Below, one piece after another: positions 10,101-20,142 of a stretch of 64,000 nucleotides of DNA. The notes beneath the pieces are model-generated. The model made no database searches, was not told where the DNA came from, and saw only the letters and a program-made list of their open reading frames with translations. The DNA comes from Asterias amurensis. Taxonomy: Eukaryota; Echinodermata; Asteroidea; Forcipulatida; Asteriidae. The translations under genes were made by a program, and so were the position numbers. The DNA lies in contig NC_092650.1 of assembly GCF_032118995.1 (NCBI RefSeq), positions 8,556,001-8,620,000 of the forward strand, read 5' to 3'. How positions within the stretch are numbered: position 1 is the first letter of the stretch; every line of letters starts with the position of its first letter.

Positions 10101-12166
10101 AGAAGCTTCAAATATTACTTTAAAAGCAAAGATGAGATTGGAACCAGTGTACAATAATTATATAATAAGACCTTTTTCCCTCTATTCTCTTTGAAGAAAT
10201 TGTGTGTAAGTTGGGTAAACTTAAGTATTGGCAAAGATTTGTGTTTTTGCCAATTGCAGTAATTTGTGTTAATTGATATGCAGGATCAATCATATCTGTC
10301 TGTTATCTGAAAGGTTGAAATATTTTAATCAAGCTATTTGATTAAAAAAGAAGAAGACATGAACCATATTGATTTTTATTTCCACTCAAGGCCCCTAACA
10401 CTATTGTGAACCATCAAAAATTTACATTTGGCGTGTCATGGCTGAGTGGTTAAGAGCACCGGATTCAAGCTCTGGTGTTTGATCAGCAGAGTGTGGGTTC
10501 GAATCCCGGTCGTGACACTTGCTACGTAAAATTGGGGAGGCAGTGCTTTCTGCTCTGGACTACCAGCCAGGCTTCGGATTGATGATACCCAAGTCTACAT
10601 CCATATGGACTGTAAAGGGGTAACCCTGTTTCAGCCCTAGGAGTAGGTGGCAATGACCTCTGGAAAAAGAAACATTTGTAGCCCAAACTTATAGGTTGCC
10701 TTCAGGCCTTGTGTGTCTGGCGACTTGCATAGAAAGAAGAAAAAAGTATTGGGTATTGGGAATTTAATATTGTATGGAAATGGGAGGATGGGGCAGAAAA
10801 GGTGCAATAACTGCACAAAAAGACCAGCACAGCAGTGCTTAAAAAACACACAGTAACCCATAATAAATCTTCACTAAATGAAAACTTTTTAGTAACATTG
10901 AAATGTCACATAAAAGAGTGAAGCCTCTATTTAAATATTAACCCAGTTGTATATATATACAATATTTTTGTTTGACAGGGACACACGGACTGGGTTACGG
11001 ATGTGGATTTTTCTCAGGATATGAAATGGATTCTCTCCTGCTCACGTGATCACACGATACGACTCTGGAATATTGAGAATAGTGATAATATACCAGTGGT
11101 GCTGGAGAACAAGAAAAACATGGGCCTTAAGATTGTCAAGGTTGGTGTCAAGAAAGCAGACTTTCAAAGATGCCTCTTATTTGCAAACATAATACAAAAG
11201 TATACAAAAACAGCCAGCATTGAATAATTTAAAGGGATGGTATACATTTGGTGATCACTCTTCAAATGAATGCAAAAAACTGACTTGGTTATAAGTATAA
11301 TCAGCTAGCAATAGTTTAAAGGCAGTGGACACTATTGGTAATTACTCAAAATAATTATCAGCATAAAACCTCACTTGGTAACGAGTAATGGGGAGAGGTT
11401 GATAGTATAAAACATGGTGAGAAACGGCTCCCTCTGAAGTGACTTAGTTTTCAAGAAATAATTAATTTTCCATGAATTTGATTTCGAGACCTCAAGTTTA
11501 GAATTTGAGGTCTCGAAATCAAGCATCTGAAAGCACACAACTTCGTTTGACAAGGGTGTTTTTTTCTTTCATTAGTTATCTCGCAATTCCGACAACCAAT
11601 CCAGCTCAAATTTTCACAGGTTGGTTATTTTATGCATATGTTGAGATACACCAAGTGAGAAGATTGGTCTTAGAAAATTACCAATCGTGTCCAATGACGT
11701 TAAAGCATTTTGAGAATCATTTCACATTGAAGTAATGTATTTATGGAGAAATTTATCAGGTTTTTTCCCCCAAATTTGAACATGAGAGGCGTTACTGACA
11801 GTAAGGACCCTTTAAAACTAATGTATTCAAATTATGGATTATTCTTCCTGCTTAGACATAATTCCTCAGATTGTTGGCGATATCTCAAAAATGCGACCTT
11901 TCAAATGATATTTTCACGAGTAAGTATTATTGTATATATTTTCTATTTATATGGATTAAAACAATCATTGCTGCAAAAACCCAAGGTATGCTTTTCCTTT
12001 AACCATTCTGTCTTTGATTATCTTGCAGTGCAATGAATGCGGTAAGCCATTCTCCATTTCTCATCTTGACGACCCTCAGGAGCTCAAGATGTGTGTTTTC
12101 TGTCGTCTTCAATCCACACGCGCTGCAATCAACCTCAATATAGATATTGAAATGCCAGAATTTTGA
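1045..12166 (+). CDS. WDR88: WD-repeat protein with C-terminal zinc ribbon, WDR88-like (5' partial)
   Basis: Eight spliced exons (1045-1155, 1765-1914, 2739-2877, 4654-4780, 7103-7287, 9128-9210, 10979-11140, 12029-12166) give 364 residues and a stop, with all phases consistent. Seven WD repeats are visible, ending in SLW, RVWD, TIWD, KLWD, QVWD, VVWD and RLWN. These make one complete seven-bladed propeller, a fold that normally serves as a protein-interaction platform. The last exon adds a Cys pair CNEC (320-323) and a second pair CVFC (341-344), a C-x2-C-x17-C-x2-C zinc-ribbon pattern. The order of propeller then short zinc tail, and the segment DWVTDVDFS...RLWNIEN before it, resemble WDR88. 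That assignment is from memory of the family, so another WD-repeat orphan is possible. The first exon here opens in phase 0 inside the first WD repeat, so the start codon and about 100 residues should lie upstream of the window. The substrate or partner is unknown. Confidence 0.8.
1765..1914 (+). CDS. WDR88: WD gene exon b: WD repeat 2
   Basis: The acceptor is GACGTAG and the donor GTGAGT at 1915. The 50 codons encode residues 38-87 with a complete repeat: GHPTCITQC, SSCWDKRIRVWD, then ETGQIL. Phase is 0 at both ends. Confidence 0.88.
2027..2275. mobile_element. M5 MITE, CAGGGCCCAATTTCAT ends
   Basis: CAGGGCCCAATTTCATAGAG and the mirrored GCGCTATGAAATTGGGCCCT form the ends. The inner arms AAAAACAGGATTACCGACCA and TGGTTGGTAATCCTGTTTTT also pair. 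Confidence 0.85.
2308..2651 (-). repeat. tRNA-derived SINE, body type a, near full length
   Basis: The body begins TATATAGCGCTTTTTCACTC at the left. The right end carries a class II tRNA-like head with B-box complement GGGATTCGAACTC and A-box complement GCTCTTAACCGCTCGGCCAC. It is intronic in the WD gene. Confidence 0.8.
2739..2877 (+). CDS. WDR88: WD gene exon c: WD repeat 3
   Basis: The acceptor is CTACTGCAG and the donor GTAAAC at 2878. It encodes residues 88-133 (WTGIQGGIGTCCQFS to AIQSNK), ending in phase 1. The WD motif reads LTIWDAQNG. Confidence 0.88.
3633..3760. repeat. M4 palindromic insert (TGTCCGCCATA ends)
   Basis: The arms AAGCCTTTTTGAGAT...GGCGGACAC and GTGTCCGCCATATCTCAAAA are inverted. 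A related copy is at 45910-46014. Confidence 0.7.
3783..4081 (-). repeat. SINE, body type c, inserted inside a MITE
   Basis: It is flanked by the 6-bp duplication CGAGAT (3777-3782 and 4082-4087) and splits MITE copy 3526-4360. The body contains CAGACACAC-type and GTGTGGGCTACAA segments, and the tRNA-like head is at the right. Confidence 0.85.
4654..4780 (+). CDS. WDR88: WD gene exon d: WD repeat 4
   Basis: The acceptor is TTAATTGTAG and the donor GTAAGT at 4781. It encodes about residues 134-176 (KHHGSSITSCKFS, TTSMDKITKLWDVG), entering in phase 1 and leaving in phase 2. Confidence 0.88.
4924..5311. mobile_element. M1 MITE, copy 2
   Basis: The order is collinear with the family: CACTGGACAC start, central ACCTC/GAGGTCTCGAAATCAAATT palindrome, and ACCAATAGTGCCCGGTGCCT before a terminal TTAA. 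Confidence 0.82.
5483..5824. mobile_element. M1 MITE, copy 3 (divergent centre)
   Basis: The central palindrome is replaced by AAAGGCTTCAGCCTAAAGTC, defining a subfamily shared with 46350-46705. It ends TGTCCAGTGCCT then TTAA. Confidence 0.78.
6069..6793. mobile_element. M6 MITE, 725 bp, GCCCCCGATTTCACGAA ends
   Basis: GCCCCCGATTTCACGAAGCG and its mirror TTCGTGAAATCGGGGGC are the termini. The arms are rich in GCGACGCGTCR words. The central 400 bp is AT-rich and unrelated to any transposase I can see. Confidence 0.8.
7103..7287 (+). CDS. WDR88: WD gene exon e: WD repeat 5 and start of 6
   Basis: The acceptor is GTGACTCACAG and the donor GTAAGT at 7288. It encodes about residues 176-238, with GHINIVSCCCF, TGSWDKQLQVWDVSTG, then the next repeat beginning KGHEGSVSACKFSQDG. 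It leaves in phase 1. Confidence 0.88.
7395..7735 (-). repeat. tRNA-derived SINE, body type a
   Basis: It is collinear with 2308-2651 (ATTGCGCTTTTTACACCC, CCTGGTCACTGGGCCTTAAA, ACAAGAACCATCTCTGCCCT). The head at the right is decayed. Confidence 0.8.
8312..8490 (-). repeat. SINE, body type c, truncated before the head
   Basis: It matches the type c body (ATGCAAGTTGCCAGACACAC to AAGCCTGGCTGGTAGAGCAG) but lacks the tRNA-like head. Confidence 0.75.
9128..9210 (+). CDS. WDR88: WD gene exon f: rest of WD repeat 6
   Basis: The acceptor is ATAATTGCAG and the donor GTAAAG at 9211. This small 83-nt exon completes repeat 6 (SGSYDQTVVVWDAEN) and returns the frame to phase 0. Confidence 0.87.
9255..9646. 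mobile_element. M1 MITE, copy 4
   Basis: It has both ends (CAGTGGACACTATTGGTAGT and TGTCCACCGCCT). Its terminal TTAA (9643-9646) is shared with the next element. Confidence 0.82.
9643..9974. mobile_element. M2 MITE, copy 1
   Basis: TTAA then AGGGTCTGGGTACTTTTTGT at the left, and ACAAAAAGTACCCAAATCCT then TTAA at the right. The interior is a loose palindrome around AATTTTTGTCTCAGTGATCA. A second copy is at 51625-52054. Confidence 0.8.
10430..10742 (+). repeat. SINE, body type c, full length with intact Pol III boxes
   Basis: The head reads TGGCTGAGTGGTTAAGAGC (A box) and GGGTTCGAATCCC (B box), with GTGTCATG/CGTGACAC-type acceptor pairing. The body ends in AAAGAAGAAAAAAG. It is the only plus-strand copy. 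Confidence 0.85.
10979..11140 (+). CDS. WDR88: WD gene exon g: WD repeat 7
   Basis: The acceptor is TTTGACAG. The donor GTTGGT at 11141 is a weak but valid GT. It encodes GHTDWVTDVDFSQD, SCSRDHTIRLWNIEN and a Lys-rich link, phase 0 at both ends. Confidence 0.87.
11316..11704. mobile_element. M1 MITE, copy 5 (reverse orientation)
   Basis: It begins TTAAAGGCAGTGGACACTAT and ends CAATCGTGTCCAATGACG then TTAA. It lies in the last intron of the WD gene. Confidence 0.82.
12029..12166 (+). CDS. WDR88: WD gene terminal exon: zinc-ribbon tail and stop
   Basis: The acceptor is ATCTTGCAG and the stop is TGA at 12164-12166. The 45 residues begin CNECGKPFSIS, contain CVFC 18 residues after the first Cys pair, and end INLNIDIEMPEF. 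The four cysteines are in zinc-binding spacing. Confidence 0.87.
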   Translation, partial: CNECGKPFSISHLDDPQELKMCVFCRLQSTRAAINLNIDIEMPEF

Positions 12167-12514
12167 AAAGAAAAAAGGAACTGTTAACTATTTTATGCTG
12201 GTGTTGCAAGAGTGTTTATGTATGTAAGTTTGGAAGAACCCAAAGTTGGAAATGTAAATATTTGTAAAGATCTACAAACAAAGTCAACTACTTATTTATA
12301 ACCATGATGGACTATGCGCCAGAATTTTAGTATGGATCCTTCTGTGATGATATTTAATGAGTGGCCATTTTGAATTTACTTGTCTGTCCATTATGCTTCC
12401 CACTTCAAAATACCCTTGCTGATTTTTAAAAAGTGTTTGAATTGATGTCACCATTATTTGGAGATTTTAATGCAGCAGTATGACTTTGATCAATAAGTTT
12501 TTTTTTAATGGTTT

Positions 12515-12728
12515 CTTTAATGCAAGTCGCCAGACACATAAGGACTGAAGGCCACTTCAAGGTGTGGGTTACAGGTTTTTTTTTCCAGAGAATTGCCTCC
12601 TACTCCTAGGGCTGAAACAGGGTAACCCCCTTTACAGTCCATACGGATGTAGGCTTGGGTATCATCAGTCCAAAGCCTGGCCGGTAGAGCAGAAAGCACT
12701 ATCTCCCCAATTTTTTTGTAGCAAGTGT
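12515..12728 (-). repeat. SINE, body type c, truncated, in WD-gene 3' UTR
   Basis: The body runs from AATGCAAGTCGCCAGACACA to TAGCAAGTGTCAC, where the head should begin. It is 350 bp after the stop codon. Confidence 0.75.
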
Positions 12729-12822
12729 CACAGTTTTGCGTAAGCCCAGTGATGTATTTGGCTCCTTCTGATTGGCTCTTTCTGTTAGAGTTTGTTTACT
12801 CTTAAGTGGAGAAATTTGATTG

Positions 12823-12828
12823 AATAAA
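12823..12828 (+). terminator. Candidate proximal poly(A) signal of the WD gene
   Basis: This is the first AATAAA downstream of the WD-gene stop. A reverse-oriented SINE fragment (12515-12728) lies between the stop and this signal, so it would sit inside the 3' UTR. Confidence 0.4.
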
Positions 12829-13060
12829 TGTTGGTTCTTTAAAAGTATTTAACTCTGCATCACCAATCATTTAATACCAACCTCGGAATTGATACCAAAG
12901 CGTTTCAGATTTAGTTTTATATACATAAACAAAATTTGTTTATGCATGTTTGATTTTGAAGATTTTTACATCAGTAAAACTATGTAAGACAAATCGCTCA
13001 ACTTTCACTAAATGTTTTTGCTAACAGTCTATTTTTGACTGTTGTGATCTATTGTTGTGA

Positions 13061-14049
13061 TATAGGTTTTCTCGGTCAATTTCGGAAAATGAGCAGCCAA
13101 TCTAACCATCAGCCCATCCTATTTCGCACGAAATCGAATGCTACTGAAAAGGGTAATTCGATTTCATTTTAAGACTAGTCAAATCTACTTTTACGTCATT
13201 CGATTTAACAAAATAACCATTCAATTTAACAATTCATCGAAGCAGCATTCAAATTCGCAGGAGTGTTTTTGAGGCGTGTGTTTAGTCATTCGATTTCATT
13301 TTGGGGCAGTCAATTGTGATATTTGTGCAGTCTTAAAAACGCTTGGTTAACTTTTGTTTCCTTATACGAATGTTAAAGGCATGCGGTTAATGTTTTGGCA
13401 CTCTTGAACATAATATGCCAAGATGTATGCACGCCAACAGATGGTTGGTGAATATTTACAAAAAACAACAACTGGAAAAACATTTTTAAAAAACTTTAAA
13501 AAACATTAAAACACATTCAAATGTCAGGTCTTGGTCAGTTAACCATTGAAGGTCTCCCGAAAAAATAAAGAAGAAAACAACCCTTATGGAAACACAACTG
13601 GAAACATAAAATAAAGAAAACAAATTTTCATTTTTTGAAAGATTGATTGTAGTGTTCAACTCGACTTCGCCTTTTTGAAGGGAGCATTCCATCTTGAACC
13701 TGTGAAGGTACGAAACGGTTTGCCTTATACAGTTTATCTGTTTATTCGTATTTCTTTAGTCGTACTTATTTGAATCCTCGGTGAGCGAAATTGATTGCCT
13801 CTTTACGAAATTGAAAATGATGAACTAGCAAAATCTCTAGTCGAACCAGCTTTGCTAAATTGAATGATGATTGTGTGTCATGAAAAAGAATGAGTGTGCT
13901 AGGAACTTGAATGCCTCAAAACGAAATTGAATGACCGAATTCTGAATTTTGAAACGCAGTAAAAACCGGTGAGGCAAAATAGCTTTAATTCGAGCGCCTG
14001 AAAATGAAATTGGCTGCTCATTTGCCGAATTTGACCGAGAAAACCTATA
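13061..14049. mobile_element. 989-bp terminal-inverted-repeat element without transposase
   Basis: The left end TATAGGTTTTCTCGGTCAAT and the right end (14007-14049) are inverted copies over about 40 bp, including the GAGCAGCCAAT segment. Both ends carry TATA, consistent with a TA target duplication. No transposase reading frame is present. The interior repeats degenerate CATTCGATTTCATTTT units in both orientations. It lies in the probable 3' UTR of the WD gene. Confidence 0.75.
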
Positions 14050-14451
14050 TTAACAAGGTGCCTTAGCACATAAGTCACCATGATGTACATGTAGCATTTC
14101 ATGACGATTTAAGATTTATCTTTGGACAAAAGAAACTTCCCAAATCCAGCCAAGCCATGCACCTAGTTTCTGTCAGCTTCAATATAGCAAATTCTAGTTT
14201 GATTTTTTTGCAACCGGTAACCGTAGTACAACTTGATAAAAGACATCATTATTATATATTTATTTAATTAATTTCCCCGAGTAGTTACATGTGCCAAAAA
14301 TATCCAATCATTATATCCTTTGTCTCACTTCTAATGTTTGTCTCTGCATAAATCAGGTGTGATTTGGCATGAGCGTGTTTGTCATGACATTCCTTGGAAC
14401 AGACACTTCATGTTGCTGTAACATTGTGTAAATATTGTTTGATGAATTTGT

Positions 14452-14457
14452 AATAAA
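14452..14457 (+). terminator. Candidate distal poly(A) signal of the WD gene
   Basis: AATAAA follows an AT-rich stretch containing TGTAAATATTGTTTG and is followed by a short GT-containing segment, as in a typical animal 3' end. If used, the 3' UTR would be about 2.3 kb and would carry the 13061-14049 transposon. Confidence 0.35.
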
Positions 14458-14799
14458 GTACAATACATTATTAACTACAGTATAGCCCATCGCTGTGGTG
14501 TTGTATTATCTTGTATAGCAGCTGTTCAAATAAATTTCAAACAAAAACGTAACTAAGCAGAAACAAGTCACCAGTTTGGGTTCTGTTATTTTGGACTTGG
14601 ATGAGTTTGCTAATTAATATTAATTAATATTATTCTGTTCTTGCTCTATAAAGGTGGTGTGTGTGGTGGGGGGGGGACACTAAAGATATCCTGGCTCTTT
14701 AGTATTTTTTTTTTCAGTCAGTTAAATGGACCTCGCAGTTTGCGCGTGACTATCATCTCAACTATAAAGTTGTTGATGGTATATTTGTATATTATTTTA

Positions 14800-15140
14800 A
14801 ATTCATCATCACTATCATTTAGGCTATGTTCATCCAGTGTAGGATGTAACCCTCCCAGGGTCGACGCCATTCGTTTCTGTTTCTTGCAGTTCTTGCCCAT
14901 GTTGTTCCTGCATAAACCCTGATGTCATCTCTCCATCTTCTTCTCTGTCTATCTCTTTTCCATTTTCCTGTCCTTTGTTGCCAGTTCATTATTCTTGTTG
15001 TCCACCTGTTGTCATTTCTTCGGGCATTATGTCCAGCCCATCTCCAGTTAGCTTGTTTTATTGTCCTTATGACGGTCACTTACTCCCCCAGTTTTCTTTG
15101 GTATTTCTGTGCATTTAATCCTGTCTCTAATTGAGATATG
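14800..15140 (-). pseudogene. RTE-like LINE C-terminal fragment
   Basis: The minus strand reads IRTIKQANWRWAGHNARRND, RWTTRI, RQRRRWRDDIR and YAGTTWARTARNR, the recognisable C-terminal end of an RTE-type endonuclease-reverse transcriptase. A stop separates it from the upstream remnant ISQLETGLNAQKYQRKL. A short ATGATAGTGATGATG tail follows the stop, like the simple-repeat 3' tails of RTE elements. Only about 100 codons remain. Confidence 0.8.
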
Positions 15141-15823
15141 TAGCATTTTAAATGGACACTTCGCCTTCTGCATATTAATGAAGACAACATATACGGTATT
15201 TAATTAAGTTAAGTAACCAAATAGTAAAGGCTATTGAACTGCCTTGACATAGGGCCTATATACTCTGTTTGCGGTCATCATAAATATAGATGCATTATGG
15301 TGCAATAATATCAGTTCTGAGGATCCAGAACTCCTGCGTCGGAGTATGGCGAAAGCAAGTTATCCCATTAGCCTACTGCATAAATGATAGTTTCTGCAAT
15401 TTCATGTTTTCTTATTTGCTGAATAAATATAAGAAACGAAACCTCTAAAGTAAGCTTTCAATTTAAATGCTAATGATAAACACTGTAGACTCATAACGTG
15501 GTAAAACAATTGTAATGCTTAATACAACAAACTTATAATCTACACATTTCCTATCTTCATTAATTAAAATACTGACTCAGCCTCTTCAGTTGTAGCAGAA
15601 TTTAGCGGTGCGATAATTTGAGGTAATTACCTATTGACAACTCTGTGATCCGATTGTCATTAAATAGTAATCATAGTAACAACAGTCTAATGACATATGA
15701 CAGAGAATCAATGTTATTGATCGCACGCGGAATATTACTCAGCGGTCCTCTGGGGTTATGTCTCGGACTTGCGATTAGAGGCCCAAATGTAGGCTACTAT
15801 CACAATTGTATGCAGGTTTACAA

Positions 15824-16181
15824 TTAAAGACACTGAACACTATTGGTAATTGTCAAAGACTAGTCTTCACAGTTGGTGTATCTCAACATATGCATAAAAT
15901 AACACACCTGTGAAAATTTGAGCTCAATCGGTCATCGAACTTGCGAGATAATAATGAAAGAAAAAAACACCCTTGTCACACGAAGTTATGTGCTTTCAGA
16001 TGCTTGATTTCGAGACCTCAAATTGGGCTTGAGGTCTCGAAATCAAATTCGTGGAAAATTACTTCTTTCTCGAAAACTACGTCACTTCAGAAGGAGCTGT
16101 TTCTCACAATGTTTTATACTATCAACCTCTCCCCATCACTTGTAATCAAGAAAGGTTTTATGATTATAATTATTTTGAGTA
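15824..16181. mobile_element. M1 MITE, copy 6, 3'-truncated
   Basis: It starts TTAAAGACACTGAACACTAT. The right end stops at TTTTGAGTAATTGG, lacking the terminal 20 bp. Confidence 0.8.
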
Positions 16182-17130
16182 ATTGGTAGATTACTGATTG
16201 GTAGAGCTGACACAAAAGTGCTCTCATATTCTGTTCCTTATGTGAACCAAGGACAAAACAAAACAGGCAAAATAAAAGGACTCCATTGGAAATTCTATCT
16301 GCAGGGACAATGGGAAGAACAAAATATGTCTCCACAGGGATCATCAGGGAAGCAAAGGAATGTGTGTTTTTAATTCGAATGATGAACCTTTGGATGAAAT
16401 AAAACAAAACATATTTGATGACAGTAATGTGAGTTTGATCATGAAGGAAGAATTAGTCCATGGTTTGATATTGAACATAAGGACATTCACATGAGTTTGT
16501 ACAGCAATGTGCAATGACAAAATAAATGAGCAGACATTTGCTGTAAAACGCGAAATGTCGATATCGATAGCAAAATAGACATTCGCTGCACAGACCTATA
16601 AACGTGAATGTATTAATCTCTAATAGAAAGTATAGACATTCATTGCTCAAAATATAGTATAAACTTGTCCACCAATTGCCATTTATCAAATTGGTTTCAC
16701 TGTCATGAAAATCTTCGCTCAATCCATTTCATAAAAATCCATGCACAATTTTCAGCTTGAGGTTTTCTCGAATAGGCCTTTGACTTCATTTCAGAGGAAT
16801 ATTTCGAAGGACATAATATAGTTGCAACAGTTTAGTATGAACTTCCTGCACAATCAGTGAAAGCTTTGAGAAAAAAAATAAACACTGATGGTTTTTTATC
16901 TAATTCCATGTAAAATTATGTAACGTTGACGGGTGAAAACAAAATATTACTTGAAGATTGTTGAAAATATCGTCAACATTTCTTTAAAACGAGATCCAAC
17001 TCATCTTGTGTTATAGACGTTTGTTTGGGTTACCTTGTCTTTAGCTTTTCGATGATGTCTTTAGATATCAACTTAAGGTTGAACAAAAAAAATGACTAGA
17101 CAGCGGGATCATAAACCTGTGACATCCGAG

Positions 17131-17501
17131 TTAAAGACACTGGACACTATTGGTAATTGTCAAAGAGCATTCTTCTCACTTGATATCCCAACTTAATGCA
17201 TAAAATAATAAATCTGTGAAAATTTGAGCCCACTTATTGGTCGTCGGAGTTGCGAGATCAAAATGAATGAAAAAAACCTTGTCACACGAAGTTGTGTGCT
17301 TGCAGATGCTTGATTTCGAGACCTCAAGATCTAGTTCTGAGGTCTCGAAATCAAATTCAGAGGGAGTGGAAAATTATTTCTTTCTCGAAAACTATGTTAC
17401 TTCAGAAGGAGCCGTTCCTCACAATGTTTTATAATACCAACCTCTCCCATTACCCGTTACCAAGTCAGATTTTATGCTAATAGTTAGTTTGAGTAATTAC
17501 C
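17131..17501. mobile_element. M1 MITE, copy 7
   Basis: It starts TTAAAGACACTGGACACTAT and is truncated at TTTGAGTAATTACC, where a partial second copy begins. Confidence 0.8.
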
Positions 17502-17505
17502 TATT

Positions 17506-17640
17506 TCCGACGAAAATTACCTCCAGTCTCGAAAACTACGTCACTTCAGAGGGAGCCGTTTCTCATAATGTTTAATAGTTTCAACCTCTCCACATTACTC
17601 GTAACCAAAGAAGGTTTTATGATAATAACTCTTTTTACAG
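17506..17640. repeat. M1 MITE right-half fragment
   Basis: The segment ACGAAAATTACCTCC to TTTATGATAATAACTC matches only the right half of the family and directly follows copy 7. Confidence 0.7.
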
Positions 17641-17663
17641 AGTTTCTTACTTTATTACGCCTT

Positions 17664-18048
17664 TTAAAGGCAGTGGACACTATTGGTAATTGTCAAAGAC
17701 TAGCCTTCACAGTTGGTGTATCTCAACATATGCATAAAATAACAAACCTGTGAAAATTTGAGCTCAATCGGTCATCGAACTAGCGAGATAATAATGAAAG
17801 AAAAAAACACCCTTGTCACGAAGTTGTGTGCATTTAGATGGTTGATTTCGAGACCAAAAGTTCTAAACTTGAGGTCTCGAAATCAAATTCGTGGAAAATT
17901 ACTTCTTTCTCGAAAACTATGGCACTTCAGAGGGAGCCGTTTCTTACAATGTTTTATACCACCAACCTCTACCCATTACTCGTCACCAAGAAAGGTTTTA
18001 TGCTAATAATTATTTTGAGTGATTACCAATAGTGTTCACTGCCTTTAA
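17664..18048. mobile_element. M1 MITE, copy 8, complete
   Basis: It starts TTAAAGGCAGTGGACACTAT and ends CAATAGTGTTCACTGCCT then TTAA. The central palindrome is intact. Confidence 0.85.
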
Positions 18049-18069
18049 CCAAAAAGGCATCAATTATGA

Positions 18070-18208
18070 ATAGGAATAACAGAGTTGTGACTCGTTCAAA
18101 AACGTTCGTTTAAAACCTTGCCTGGTCGTTGTCGTGCGATAAAGGCCCTCGCCTTCGGCTCGGGCCTTTATCATACGGCAACGACCATGCCGGTTTTAAA
18201 CGACCGTT
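18070..18208. repeat. Foldback element H, mostly the hairpin part
   Basis: The inverted arms AAACGTTCGTTTAAAACC...GGTCGTTG and CAACGACC...GGTTTTAAACG enclose GGCCCTCGCCTTCGGCTCGG. The left flank ATTATGAATAGGAATAAC matches the module end of the 47071-47494 copy, so this is a truncated relative. Confidence 0.7.
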
Positions 18209-18512
18209 TAAGAAGCACCCGGAGCTCTAGCAACTGAGCTATCCCGCCCTATCTTTGTTCGGGTGCCAGTCGGAATGTCTTACAACCCGACACTGCCGTA
18301 CAGGGGAGGACCAGTGACCACACCCAAGTTTTTAGTGCAACATGGGAAGCAGGAGTAGACAGGTCAAATTCAAAGTAATAAACCACAGAGGAAACTGGCA
18401 AGGTTAGATCTTTGGTTGAACACCGAACATTAAATTTTTATAAGGACGGGATTTGAACCTGCCACTTCCGGATAAACAAGCCGGCGCTCTCAACTGATGA
18501 GCCGTATAATAC
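18208..18512 (-). repeat. Second SINE type with tRNA-like head
   Basis: On the minus strand the region 18510-18448 gives an A box GGCTCATCAGTTGAGAGC and a B box AGGTTCAAATCC. The body ends near 18256 and is followed by another tRNA-like A box TAGCTCAGTTGCTAGAGC at 18250-18220. The head differs from that of the other SINEs here. Foldback copy 18070-18208 abuts it. Confidence 0.65.
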
Positions 18513-18739
18513 CTTAATGGTAACGAATTCCCTAACCTTTGTCAATAATTGGTCAAAGCACTTGCGTAATTAGGCTAAGCAGCGCTGGTTTTGATCGTTG
18601 GCCTCCCAAAAAGAGTGAATCATTTTAGCTAACGGTATTGTTGATAAATTTTTAATTTGTCTTGATCTTTGCACTGCTGGAGAACAACCAAGGGGAACGT
18701 TTTTATTGGGGCATGCGCCATGGGCACTTTTTGTGGATA

Positions 18740-18910
18740 CAGGTGTGGCGGTTTCAGTCTTCCGCCGTGTTCAGTTTTCCGGGACTCAGTAAAGCAATTA
18801 ACAATTTGACTTCTTTCGCTTGCTGTGCGCAGGCGTCGCATGACGTAATGTTACCGTATTTGGTTATTCGGAAAACTGAACATGGCGGAAAATTGAAACT
18901 GCCACACCTG
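18740..18910. repeat. Inverted repeat, arms about 44 bp
   Basis: CAGGTGTGGCGGTTTCAGTC...GTTCAGTTTTCCG at 18740-18781 is mirrored at 18870-18910. The 90-bp spacer contains TGACGTAA, a CRE-like site. Confidence 0.7.
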
Positions 18911-18999
18911 CGCGTTAGAAGACGTCTTTATTATTATTATTGTACATTGTAGGTGTATAGATGAGTGATATAAATAACGTATAATAATAAAAAAAAAAA

Positions 19000-19780
19000 T
19001 CCACAGGACTCGGGAGATTATACAGTGCTAACACACATCGGTGTATGAGTAAAACCCAAATTATTATATAATTTATTGACAGACATGATATTCCTAAACA
19101 AGTTGGCTATAAATCTTTTGCACCACTACTAGGCCTTTTACTTTCCAATGAGAGTTTCAGTATTAAAGAGTTCACTAATAGTGTTCATGTCACTGGCTCA
19201 GTAATAGCGACAAAAACCGAGAGGAGCCTTCACTATAAATGCAATTGAGAAATGGGACATTCCTTCACCATGTCTACCTTCATGGTGTCACAGCAAACAC
19301 CTTGGGTCGTCTTGCTGGCTTCTAGAAGACAAACAACAAGAGGACACAAAATGCTCAGAAGTATCCCGTCAATCACTACTGTATCCTCTGTATCCATCAA
19401 AGATGCTCGCCAAAGTAATCCAGCCTAAATTATTGTTTCAATTGTTCTCCCAAAGAATCAAGCGACCGTCGGTTGGCGAGACATGACAAGTACACAGCGT
19501 GGGACCGATGAGCTTTATTGACGGGCTGTCAACTGGCTGTCAGTCAAGCACCGCTCGATTAACTGTAAACAATCTAGCTCACTAAATGCCGTGTAAATAT
19601 ATCCGATCATAGCCGTCATTTTGTCTTCTTGAACCATGGTCAGTTGATGCTGTCTGCCGCATCTGCACCTATAAAGAGATGTGAACATTCCCGGTTTCAA
19701 TTATTATGTATTAAAGAACTAAATACACCAATCGTCGAAAAACATTGTACTATTCTACTTGTCTTTGAAGAAACAAACAC
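19000..19780. other. Intergenic stretch, nothing recognised
   Basis: There is no coding homology, repeat match or long palindrome that I can see. The composition is more balanced than the surrounding MITE-rich DNA, so it may be unique sequence. Confidence 0.5.
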
Positions 19781-19782
19781 CA

Positions 19783-20142
19783 CACTTATGGTAATTACTC
19801 AAAATAATTGTTAACATAAAAACGTACTTGTTAAAGAGCAATGGAGAGCTGTTGGTAGTATAACATAATGTTGTGAGAAACGGCTCCCTCGTAGTAACAC
19901 AGTTTTTGAGAAAGAAGTTATTTATCACTAAAATATTTGAATTGAATTCTTCGAAGGTCTCGAATTCAAGGAATTCATCTGAAATCACAAAACTTGTGCG
20001 ACAAGGTTTTTTTCACACAGACTCGCAACTTCGACAAACAATTAAGTTCAAATTGTCACGTGTTTTTGTGTGTGTATATGATATGTTGGAATACACCATA
20101 AGGTCTTTGGCGATTACCAATAATGTGTCCAGTGTATTTATA
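19783..20142. mobile_element. M1 MITE, copy 9, strongly decayed, reverse
   Basis: Recognisable blocks are GGTAATTACTCAAAATAATT, GAGAAACGGCTCCCT, CTCGCAACTTCGAC and CCAATAATGTGTCCAGTG. Both ends have drifted. Confidence 0.7.
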
